Source: Curtobacterium sp. MCBA15_001
Lineage (GTDB): Bacteria > Actinomycetota > Actinomycetes > Actinomycetales > Microbacteriaceae
NCBI RefSeq assembly: GCF_001864835.1
Contig: NZ_MJGI01000021.1
Span: 179,822 to 243,821, forward strand
Length of the DNA stretch: 64,000 bases
Reading direction: 5' to 3'
Shown piece after piece: positions 57,265-64,000 of the stretch (the first letter of the stretch is position 1; each line of letters opens with the position of its first letter). Under the pieces are notes generated by a model. That model was not told where the DNA came from, did not search any database, and saw nothing but the letters and a program-made list of their open reading frames with translations. A program made the position numbers and the translations under genes.

Positions 57265-58086
57265 CTACCGGCCCGACCTGACGGGCTGCGCGGGCGCGGC
57301 GCCCTCGTCCCGGTGTCGCAGCGTCGTCAGGTACAGCCGGTGGGCCGTCACCACGAGGGCCAGCCAGGCCAACCCCAGGGCCCACGCGGCCAACACGTCG
57401 GTGAGCCAGTGGTGCCCGAGGAACACGCGGGAGATCCCGACCGCGACGACGAACGCGGTGCCCACGACGATCGTCGTCACCCGGGTCACGCGCCGGCTCT
57501 CACGGAGGAGCAGCAGGTACACGATCGTGCCGACGACCACCGTCGCGTTGAGCGTGTGGCCGGAGGGGAACGACGGGGAGTGCTCGTACGGCGGCACCGC
57601 GTCGGCCCGCGGCGGACGGTCCCGGCCGATCAGGTCCTTGCCCGCCACCGTCATCGCGAGCGACCCCGCGCTCGCGGCGACGAGCAGGACGAGCGGTGTC
57701 CACGACCGGCGTTGGATCGTGAAGCCCACCAGGAACAGGACCGCGACGATCGGCATCCCGATCGTGCCCGCGACGTCCGTGAACCCGGTCACGGCGGCGT
57801 CGAGGCCGGGAGCCCGGAGCGACATCGCGAAGTCCAGGGCCGGGCGGTCGAGCACGGCGACGTCGTCCCCGCCCTGGACGGCCTCGTAGACCTCGGAGGC
57901 GAGCCAGGTGCCGACCGTCGCGATCGCGATGCCGATGAGCAGGGTCAGCACCAGGACGGGCAGTGCGCCGTACCGCTCCCCGAGGCGGGCCCAGGCATCG
58001 GCGGTGGTGCGGCCGGCACGGGTGCGCCAGGTGGTCAGGTCGACGTCGCCGACCCTGCGGTGCTCGGGGCGCGCGTCGTCGGTCAT
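57265..58086 (-). CDS. PAP2-family membrane phosphatase
   Basis: 273-aa lipid phosphatase of the type 2 phosphatidic-acid-phosphatase family with about 6 helices. The tripartite active site is present: KDLIGRDRPP, PSFPSGHTLN and SRVFLGHHWLTDV. It may dephosphorylate undecaprenyl pyrophosphate or phosphatidic acid outside the membrane. It lies 10 bp upstream of the kinase gene on the same strand, possibly co-transcribed. Confidence 0.92.
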   Translation of the reverse strand: MTDDARPEHRRVGDVDLTTWRTRAGRTTADAWARLGERYGALPVLVLTLLIGIAIATVGTWLASEVYEAVQGGDDVAVLDRPALDFAMSLRAPGLDAAVTGFTDVAGTIGMPIVAVLFLVGFTIQRRSWTPLVLLVAASAGSLAMTVAGKDLIGRDRPPRADAVPPYEHSPSFPSGHTLNATVVVGTIVYLLLLRESRRVTRVTTIVVGTAFVVAVGISRVFLGHHWLTDVLAAWALGLAWLALVVTAHRLYLTTLRHRDEGAAPAQPVRSGR

Positions 58087-58145
58087 CGACCCAGCCTGCC
58101 CGTCGGCACCCGTGCGTACGCCCCGTCGCGGGGCGGCGACGTGGG

Positions 58146-59831
58146 TCAGTCCTTCGCGCTGCCGTAGTCGTCGACGACCGACACGGACAACGGGAACGTG
58201 ACCGGGAACGACCCGAACAGGATCCGCCCCGCGTCCTCCGCCGCCGCCACGACCTGCCCGGCGACCCACTCGGCGTCGGCAGCGGGAGCGTGCACCACGA
58301 TCTCGTCGTGCACGAAGAACACCAGGTGGGCGCCCTCGCGCAGCGGACCCGTCGCTCTGGTCGCCATCCGGGTCCGGAGCGACGCCATCCACGAGAGGGC
58401 CCACTCCGCCGCGGTGCCCTGCACCACGAAGTTCCGGGTGAACCGCCCCCAGCTGCGCGCCCGCGACTCCACGGAACGCTGCATCGCCGGGGTCCCCTCG
58501 ACCGACCACGCCAGGGCCCGCGCTTCGAACCACGCCGGGTCGGGGACCGGCGACGTCCGCCCGAGCCGCGTCGTCACCGGTTCGCCGCGCTCCCCCGCCG
58601 CCGCCGCACGCGACACCAGGTCCAGCGCGCGGGGGAACGCCCGAGCCAGCCGCGGGACCAGTCGACCACCCTCGCCCTGGGTCGCGCCGTACATCGCACC
58701 GAGCATCGCGCCCTTCGCCTGCTGCCGGGTCTCGACCGCACCCGAGGCCACCACACCGTCGTACAGGTCGCGCCCGTCCCCGGCGCGGGCCATGTCCAGG
58801 TCGCCGGACATCGCCGCGAGCACCCGCGGTTCCAGCTGTGCGGCGTCGGCCACGACGAGCTTCCACCCGGGGTCGGCGACGACGGCCGGCCGGATCGTCT
58901 TCGGCAGCTGCATCGCCCCGCCGCCGTTCGCCGCCCATCGCCCGGTGACGACGCCCCCGACGGCGTACTCCGGGTGGAAGCGCCCGTCCTGCACCCACTC
59001 GTCGAGCCATCCCCAGCCGTTGGCGGTCAGCAGCCGGTACAGGCGCTTGTACTCGAGCAGCGGTGCGATCGCCGGGTGCTCGAGCTGCTGGAGCTCCCAC
59101 TTGCGGGTGCTGTCCACCACGAGCCCGGCCCGCCGCAGGGACCGCAGGACGTCGGCGGGCGAGTCGGGGTTGAGCGCGGGGTCGTCGAGCGCAGCGCGCA
59201 GGTCGTCGGCGATGTCCTCGAGTCGACGGGGTCGGACCCCGTGCGGGACCCGCGGTCCGAGGGCGTCCTCGAGCAGACGCTCGTGCACGTCGGCGCGCCA
59301 GGGCAGCCCGCCGAAGCGCATCTCCGCAGCGACGAGGGCCCCGGCGGACTCGGCGGCCACCAGGAGCCGCAGGGCACCGGGATCGGTCGATCCGGCGACG
59401 GCGTCGAGCTGTGCGCGCAGTTCGGCCACCGGGTCGCCCTCGTCGACGGCGGAGGGCACGGCGAACATCGCGTCGTCGAACAGGGCCGCCTGCGTCGGGT
59501 GCGCCGCGCGTTCCGTGGGTGCCGCCCGGTCCCAGGCCGACTCGGGAGCGGCCTGCAGCGCCGATCCCCGTGCGGCGAGCGCCCCGCGCAGGATCCGGTG
59601 CGCCAGCCGCAGGTCGACGCACCGGGCGACCCGACCGCCGGCGGCCAGGACCAGCGGGTACCACTGGGCGGTGTCGTCCCAGACCCAGCGCACCCCGGCC
59701 CGCTCGTGCTGGGCGACGAACGCGGCCAGCTGCCCTTCCGGCACGAGAACGGGTGCGCCGTCGTCCGCGCCGGCGTCGGTCAGGGGCGTCGCGAGGACGC
59801 CGCCATCGGCGCGGTTGAGGACGAGGTGCAC
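58146..59831 (-). CDS. Compact family-A DNA polymerase (bifunctional 3'-5' exonuclease/polymerase type)
   Basis: 561-aa polymerase, much shorter than Pol I (about 880 aa). It has no 5' nuclease domain, and the N-terminal 170 residues correspond to a reduced exonuclease-like module. Polymerase motif A (VVADAAQLEPRVLAAMSGD), motif B (RQQAKGAMLGAMYGATQGEGG) and motif C (VFFVHDEIVVHAP) are complete, so polymerisation should be active. Such stand-alone polymerases are typical of actinobacteria, role uncertain (repair). It precedes the PAP2 gene by 59 bp in the same orientation. Confidence 0.88.
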   Translation of the reverse strand: MHLVLNRADGGVLATPLTDAGADDGAPVLVPEGQLAAFVAQHERAGVRWVWDDTAQWYPLVLAAGGRVARCVDLRLAHRILRGALAARGSALQAAPESAWDRAAPTERAAHPTQAALFDDAMFAVPSAVDEGDPVAELRAQLDAVAGSTDPGALRLLVAAESAGALVAAEMRFGGLPWRADVHERLLEDALGPRVPHGVRPRRLEDIADDLRAALDDPALNPDSPADVLRSLRRAGLVVDSTRKWELQQLEHPAIAPLLEYKRLYRLLTANGWGWLDEWVQDGRFHPEYAVGGVVTGRWAANGGGAMQLPKTIRPAVVADPGWKLVVADAAQLEPRVLAAMSGDLDMARAGDGRDLYDGVVASGAVETRQQAKGAMLGAMYGATQGEGGRLVPRLARAFPRALDLVSRAAAAGERGEPVTTRLGRTSPVPDPAWFEARALAWSVEGTPAMQRSVESRARSWGRFTRNFVVQGTAAEWALSWMASLRTRMATRATGPLREGAHLVFFVHDEIVVHAPAADAEWVAGQVVAAAEDAGRILFGSFPVTFPLSVSVVDDYGSAKD

Positions 59832-59946
59832 GGAACGATCATGCCGTGCGCCACCGTCGGCGTCGGACGGGCTTCAGTCAACCGGACGACGCGGCTTCGG
59901 TCTCGCGGCTGATGTCCCGGCGCGGTCGATGCCGGAAGGTGGTCCC

Positions 59947-60084
59947 ATGAGCACCGTCACCCCGCGCCACCACCGTCCGCCGCAGGGCACGCCCGCCGGG
60001 GGCGCCGTGGCCGTCCTGGTCGTCGGGATCCTCCTGGTCACCGCCCTGACCCTGCTGTCGATCGCGGTGCTGCTGCAGCCCTGA
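59947..60084 (+). CDS. Small single-helix membrane protein
   Basis: 45-aa protein: a basic N-terminus (MSTVTPRHHRPPQGTPAG) followed by one helix (GAVAVLVVGILLVTALTLLS) and a short end. ATG 59947 is preceded by GGAAGGTGGT, an excellent ribosome site. It is divergent from the polymerase gene across 115 bp, and its stop is 3 bp from that of the convergent acidic gene. Function unknown. Confidence 0.6.
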   Translation: MSTVTPRHHRPPQGTPAGGAVAVLVVGILLVTALTLLSIAVLLQP

Positions 60085-60087
60085 CGG

Positions 60088-60309
60088 TCAGCGGCGGTCG
60101 CTGCGGTGCGGGTCGGTCCCGCCCGGACGCACCGCCGCCGTGTCCGCGACGTCGATCCGCACGGTGCCGTCCTCGCGCTCGTCGACCTCGACCCGCGGGG
60201 CCTCGTCGCCCGCGTCCGAGCCGGACATCCGCCGGAGCGTGTCGTGTCGGCGCTCGTCGAACGTCATGTCGACGCCGTCGTCCAGGTGGTCGCGGTCCGC
60301 ATCGCTCAT
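60088..60309 (-). CDS. Hypothetical acidic 73-aa protein
   Basis: Charged protein beginning MSDADRDHLDDGVDMTFDER, then RRHDTLRRMSG, RVEVDEREDGTVRIDVAD and an arginine end. No hydrophobic helix and no recognised family; probably partly disordered. It follows the acyltransferase-like gene by 35 bp on the same strand and could be carried on the ABC-transporter transcript. Confidence 0.5.
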   Translation of the reverse strand: MSDADRDHLDDGVDMTFDERRHDTLRRMSGSDAGDEAPRVEVDEREDGTVRIDVADTAAVRPGGTDPHRSDRR

Positions 60310-60344
60310 GCCCGCGACGGTACGCCCACCACCCCGGTGCGCCG

Positions 60345-61133
60345 TCAGGACACCGGCGCGACGCCCGTGCGCTCGGTCCAGTGGCCGCCGACCCGCCACC
60401 GGTCGAGGACCGCGAGCTGGAGTCGTCCACGTGCCACGGCGGCGCGCGCCTGGTCGAGCGGCAGCCCGAACACGAACTTCGCCACGCTGGCGTCCCCCTC
60501 GTGCTCGTCGGCGTCGGACGCCGGCAGCAGGGCGAACCGACCGGCGAAGCGCACCAGGTTGGCGTTCGGTCCGAGCACCGCGGGCAGGCCCGGGTCGAGG
60601 GTCCACGAGCGGCAGCTCCAGGTGTCGGCCGCCAGGTCCGGCGCCAGGCGACGGAGGACGTCGGGCGCCGCACGGAACGACCGGTCGCAGGCGTCGACAT
60701 CGAGCGGCCCGGTCTCGGGCACGTGCACACCCCAGGCCGGGCTGCCGTCCGGCAGGTGCGCGCCGACCTCGTACTGGAGGCGCCCCACGGCCACCACACG
60801 CCCGGTCGCCACCGCGCAGAACCAGTCCAGCCCGGTGCCGCGGACCCCGTACCGGTCGCGCTTGCGCACCACGTCCGCGATGCTCGCCGCCGCCTGCTCG
60901 TCGGTCAGGCCGCGGCCGACCAACCACGCCGCGGTCTGCGGCAGGACGGCCTGCACGGCGGCGAACGCCAGGTCGTCCTGCTGCCCGGCCGGCGCGTCCG
61001 CGACGCTCGCCGTGAGCTCCGCGGTCACCGTGGCGGCGCGGTCGGGCCGGCCGACCGCGGCCGCGAGCAGCGCGACGGAGGCGGGTCGGGCCTCCCGTCC
61101 GGAGCCCGCGACCGGACCGGCCGCACCGGTCAC
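60345..61133 (-). CDS. Acyltransferase-domain protein coupled to the sugar ABC importer
   Basis: 262-aa protein with the pattern of the DUF5596/GNATC acyltransferase family: LDWFCAVATGRVVAVGRLQYEVG, PDGSPAWGVHVPETGPLDVDAC, SCRSWTLDPGLPAVLGPNANLVRFAGRF and a VFGLPLDQARAAVARGRLQLAVLDRWRVGGHW end. These markers recall a fold of two joined GNAT-like halves. GTG 61133 overlaps the permease stop (GTGA), so it is translated together with the importer, which suggests it modifies the imported sugar or senses it. Family name from memory. Confidence 0.62.
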   Translation of the reverse strand: MTGAAGPVAGSGREARPASVALLAAAVGRPDRAATVTAELTASVADAPAGQQDDLAFAAVQAVLPQTAAWLVGRGLTDEQAAASIADVVRKRDRYGVRGTGLDWFCAVATGRVVAVGRLQYEVGAHLPDGSPAWGVHVPETGPLDVDACDRSFRAAPDVLRRLAPDLAADTWSCRSWTLDPGLPAVLGPNANLVRFAGRFALLPASDADEHEGDASVAKFVFGLPLDQARAAVARGRLQLAVLDRWRVGGHWTERTGVAPVS

Positions 61134-61984
61134 TTCAGCCCGGACGACGCCAGGCCGTCGATCACCCGACGCTGCAGCACGACGAACATGATGAGCACCG
61201 GCGCCATGGCCATCAGGCTGGCGGCCATCAGCACCGGGTAGTCGATCGTCCGGTCGCTCGACAGCGTGGCCAGGCCCGCCGCGAGCGGCATGTCCTCGGC
61301 CCGGGTGGACACCACGAGCGGCCAGAGCAGCTCGTTCCAGGACCACAGCACCGTCGTGATCGCCAGCACGCTGATCGACGGACGGGCGAGCGGCAGCATG
61401 ATCCGCCAGAACACCTGGAACGGGTTCGCCCCGTCCATGCGCGCGGCCTCTTCGAGCTCGGGCGGCAGGTTGAGGAACGCGGTCCGCATCAGGAACGTGC
61501 CGAACGCGCTGAACAGCCCGGGCGCGACGATCCCGGCGAGGGTGTCGAGCCAGCCGAGGCCCTGCACGATCTGGTACTGCGAGATGAGGTACACCTGCGA
61601 GGGCACGAGCAGGATCGACAGCACGATCGCCAGCAGCACGGCCCGACCGCGGAACCGCATCCGGGCGAAGGCGTAGCCAGCCAGGGTGCAGAGCACGATC
61701 TGCGCCAGGGTGCGGATGATCGTGACGTACACCGATGTGCCGAGCTGGTCCAGGAACGGCAGCCGTTCGAACACGGCGGCGAAGTTCTGCCACTGCAGCA
61801 CGCCCGGCCAGAACACCGGCGTCGGCGAGGTCACCTGCGCGTTCGTGGACAGCGACATGATGATCTGCCACAGGAACGGGAAGGCCATCACGAACCCGCC
61901 GACCCCCAGGACGACGTGGATCCACCAGTGGCTGCCGCCACGACGGCCCGGCCGCTTGCCGGTCCTGATCACGGTGGTGGTCAT
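61130..61984 (-). CDS. Sugar ABC transporter permease (MalG-like)
   Basis: 284-aa inner-membrane subunit of a carbohydrate uptake-1 (CUT1) importer with six helices. The EAA loop reads LPPELEEAARMDGANPFQVFWRIMLPL, where it docks on the ATPase. It overlaps both neighbours by 4 bp. No ATPase gene is seen in the window; CUT1 systems in actinobacteria commonly share one MsiK-type ATPase. Confidence 0.94.
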   Translation of the reverse strand: MTTTVIRTGKRPGRRGGSHWWIHVVLGVGGFVMAFPFLWQIIMSLSTNAQVTSPTPVFWPGVLQWQNFAAVFERLPFLDQLGTSVYVTIIRTLAQIVLCTLAGYAFARMRFRGRAVLLAIVLSILLVPSQVYLISQYQIVQGLGWLDTLAGIVAPGLFSAFGTFLMRTAFLNLPPELEEAARMDGANPFQVFWRIMLPLARPSISVLAITTVLWSWNELLWPLVVSTRAEDMPLAAGLATLSSDRTIDYPVLMAASLMAMAPVLIMFVVLQRRVIDGLASSGLK

Positions 61985-62964
61985 GACTGCACCCACTTCC
62001 TCTGGACGCGGAACTGCACCAGCGTGACGATGCCGATGAGCACGAAGATCACCATGGCGATCGCCGCCGCGAAGCCCTTGTCGTTGTCGATGAACCCGGC
62101 GCTGTAGAAGTAGAAGACGAGCGACATCGTCTTCGGGATGACCGGGTTGGTGCTGCCGAGGATCGCGTAGAGCAGGTCGAACAGCTGGAAGCTCGAGATC
62201 GTCGTGACGATGACCACGAAGAAGATGCTCGGCGTCAGGAGCGGCACCGTGACCGAGCGGAACTGGCGCCAGCGGCTGGCCCCGTCGAGCTCGGCGGCCT
62301 CGTACAGCTCGGGCGGGATGTCCTTGAGGCCGGCGCCGAGGATGATCATCGAGAAGCCGAGCGAGGACCACAGCCCGACCAGGCTGACCGCGACGAGTGC
62401 GAACCCGGGCGTCGAGATCCAGTACGGGCCGTCGATCCCGAACCGGCCGAGGAACCAGTTCACGATGCCGTAGTCGCCGTTGAACATGATGCGCCAGACC
62501 AGGGCGATCGCGGCCGGCATCGCGACGTAGGGCAGGAAGAACAGCACCCGGTAGAACTGGGCGAACCGCAGGCCCGGGGTGTTCAGCAGACTGGCGAGCC
62601 AGACCGCGATCGGGATGCCGATCAGCACGATCACCGTGTAGATCACGGTGTTGAGCAGCGACTGGTACAGCTGCGGGTCGGCCAGCAGCCGGGTGTAGTT
62701 CGCCAGGCCCGTGAACGTCGCGCCACCGAACACGCCCCAGGTGGTGAACGAGAACCAGAACGTCTGCAGGATCGGCCAGATGTAGAACGTGCCGACGCCG
62801 ACCAGCAGCGGCAGGACGAACAGCCAGGGCCAGACGCCGTCCGTCCGCCGGGGGCGCCGGCCGGACTCGGGTGCGGGGGCGCCCCGCCCGGACGCACGCG
62901 GCGTCCGGGCGGGGCCGGCGACGGGGGAGGTCGCCGTGTCGGGGTGCTCGGTGTGGATCGTCAT
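61981..62964 (-). CDS. Sugar ABC transporter permease (MalF-like)
   Basis: 327-aa partner permease. A hydrophilic N-terminus of about 40 residues precedes six helices; the EAA loop is IPPELYEAAELDGASRWRQFRSVTVPLL. FFLPYVAMPAAIALVWRIMFNGDYGIVNWFLG is typical of the CUT1 first permease. It starts 10 bp after the binding-protein stop and overlaps the second permease by 4 bp. Confidence 0.94.
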   Translation of the reverse strand: MTIHTEHPDTATSPVAGPARTPRASGRGAPAPESGRRPRRTDGVWPWLFVLPLLVGVGTFYIWPILQTFWFSFTTWGVFGGATFTGLANYTRLLADPQLYQSLLNTVIYTVIVLIGIPIAVWLASLLNTPGLRFAQFYRVLFFLPYVAMPAAIALVWRIMFNGDYGIVNWFLGRFGIDGPYWISTPGFALVAVSLVGLWSSLGFSMIILGAGLKDIPPELYEAAELDGASRWRQFRSVTVPLLTPSIFFVVIVTTISSFQLFDLLYAILGSTNPVIPKTMSLVFYFYSAGFIDNDKGFAAAIAMVIFVLIGIVTLVQFRVQRKWVQS

Positions 62965-62974
62965 CGGGGTGTCG

Positions 62975-64000
62975 TCACCGTTCCTTGCCGAGGGCGGCGT
63001 CCATCTTCGTGGCGAGCTGCTCGGCCACCTGGTCGACCGGGGTCGAACCGTCGAAGGCACTCGGCAGCAGGTTGGTCTCGAGGGTGTTCCACGCAGCGGT
63101 GTTCTTCGACACGGGCAGGGGCTTGGCGTAGTCGACCGCGTCGAGGAACACCTGCAGGTCGGCGTCGGGCATCGTCTTCGTGAAGGCGTCCTGCGTCCCG
63201 GTGAAGGCCGGGATCACCGCACCCATGTCGCCCTGCTGCTGCTGCGCGGCCTTGCTGGCGAGGTACACCTGCAGCGCCTGCGCGGCGGCCTTGTGCTTCG
63301 AGTCCGCCGACACCACGTTCGAGACACCGTGGATGACCGTGGCCTGCTCCTTGCCCTTGGGCAGCGGGTACACGACGACGTCCTTCTCCATGTCCGTGCC
63401 GACCAGGGCGGAGCGGAACCAGCTGCCGCCCTGGTACATCGCGAGCTTGCCGGAGGTGAACCACTGGTCGGCCGTGGTGTCGGTCAGCTGCTTGATCGAC
63501 GGCGACGCACCCGACTTGATGAGGTCCGTCCAGAACTGCAGCCCCTGCTCGGACGCCTTCGACGCGTACTCGGACTGCGTCCCGTCGGCGTTCAGCACGG
63601 AGCCGCCCGCCTGGAAGATCGTGTCGTAGTAGGTCGTCTGGCCGTCCATGCCGCCCGCGGCGCCGTACGCGCCCTGGGCCTTGAGCTTCGCGGACAGTTC
63701 GGCGCCGGTCTTCTGGAAGTCGTCCCAGGTCCAGTCCTTCGACGGCAGGGCGACCCCGGCCTGCTCGAACAGTGCCTTGTTCACCCAGACCCCGATCGTG
63801 TCGAAGTCCTTCGGCACGCCGTACTGGGTCTTGTCGTACGTGTACAGCTTGTTCAACGCCGACGAGTAGTTCGCGGGGTCGATCGCGCCGGCCTTGACCT
63901 CGCCGGTGATCGGCGCGAGCTTGCCGTTGCCCGCGTACAGCTGGAAGTTCGGCCCGTTCATCCAGAACAGGTCGGGCAGGGTGTTGCTCGACCCCTGCGT
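62975..64000 (-). CDS. Sugar ABC transporter substrate-binding protein (partial, runs off the right edge)
   Basis: C-terminal 341 residues of a family-1 extracellular solute-binding protein; the N-terminus and lipoprotein signal lie beyond the window. Visible segments are NTLPDLFWMNGPNFQLYAGNG, YGVPKDFDTIGVWVNKALFEQAGV, PSKDWTWDDFQKT, WFTSGKLAMYQGGSW and the ending VDQVAEQLATKMDAALGKE. Aromatic residues along the cleft indicate a carbohydrate ligand, probably an oligosaccharide. It heads the importer operon with the two permeases and the acyltransferase-like gene. Confidence 0.93.
   Translation of the reverse strand, partial: TQGSSNTLPDLFWMNGPNFQLYAGNGKLAPITGEVKAGAIDPANYSSALNKLYTYDKTQYGVPKDFDTIGVWVNKALFEQAGVALPSKDWTWDDFQKTGAELSAKLKAQGAYGAAGGMDGQTTYYDTIFQAGGSVLNADGTQSEYASKASEQGLQFWTDLIKSGASPSIKQLTDTTADQWFTSGKLAMYQGGSWFRSALVGTDMEKDVVVYPLPKGKEQATVIHGVSNVVSADSKHKAAAQALQVYLASKAAQQQQGDMGAVIPAFTGTQDAFTKTMPDADLQVFLDAVDYAKPLPVSKNTAAWNTLETNLLPSAFDGSTPVDQVAEQLATKMDAALGKER

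Overview
The window is a single high-GC chromosomal stretch from an actinobacterium. The gene content (actinobacterial-type SOS box, FolP2-like protein, KdpF-type small subunits, WYL regulator, PASTA-less PknB-like kinase, short 5' leaders) fits a plant- or soil-associated Microbacteriaceae such as Curtobacterium. That placement is an inference from style and synteny, not from a marker gene. Coding density is very high, many genes overlap by 4 bp, and no rRNA, tRNA, CRISPR array or complete insertion sequence was recognised.

Layout. 0-5.3 kb: aldo/keto reductase with divergent TetR regulator, the classic lysG/lysE regulator-exporter pair, and an APC amino-acid permease. 5.5-9.5 kb: HAD phosphatase, an alpha/beta hydrolase with a Cys nucleophile elbow, and an alkylation-repair pair (Ogt-type methyltransferase overlapping an Ada-AraC-AlkA fusion). 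9.6-18.5 kb: housekeeping enzymes, a folE-folP2-like-reductase operon, an NCS2 purine permease, a tiny gene under a perfect SOS box, and an ArsR-MFS operon with a large palindromic operator. 19.1-22.1 kb: accessory insertion bounded by a duplicated SDR 3' end, holding an antitoxin with a truncated toxin, a putative double immunity protein and a GNAT gene whose ribosome site lies in a hairpin. 22-30.7 kb: SDR, GH65 phosphorylase plus beta-phosphoglucomutase, a GNAT-methyltransferase fusion, and the RuMP pair hxlA-hxlB with an unusual divergent regulator. 30.7-38.5 kb: a complete kdp potassium operon with two tiny membrane subunits and its KdpDE two-component system. 38.5-40 kb: WYL regulator and VOC protein.

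40-48 kb is a mosaic accessory zone around rlmA. A lower-GC three-gene cassette (HigB-like toxin, HTH antitoxin, SecB-like chaperone) sits against the rlmA 3' end. A second lower-GC cassette of two unrecognised, overlapping genes (44.7-46.35 kb) is bounded by 18-bp direct repeats and by at least one diverged rlmA 3'-end remnant. Both cassettes share the same 13-nt putative -10 region at the same distance from their first gene.

48.3-64 kb: a DUF3800-like gene; a surface-fibre locus (TasA-like protein, dedicated S26B signal peptidase, LamG protein with the same signal motif) with a divergent MarR regulator; a GH92 mannosidase; a Ser/Thr kinase; a PAP2 phosphatase; a compact family-A DNA polymerase; and a sugar ABC importer with a coupled acyltransferase gene, the binding protein running off the right edge. 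Intergenic tandem repeats (9-34 bp units) and long GC-rich hairpins recur throughout.
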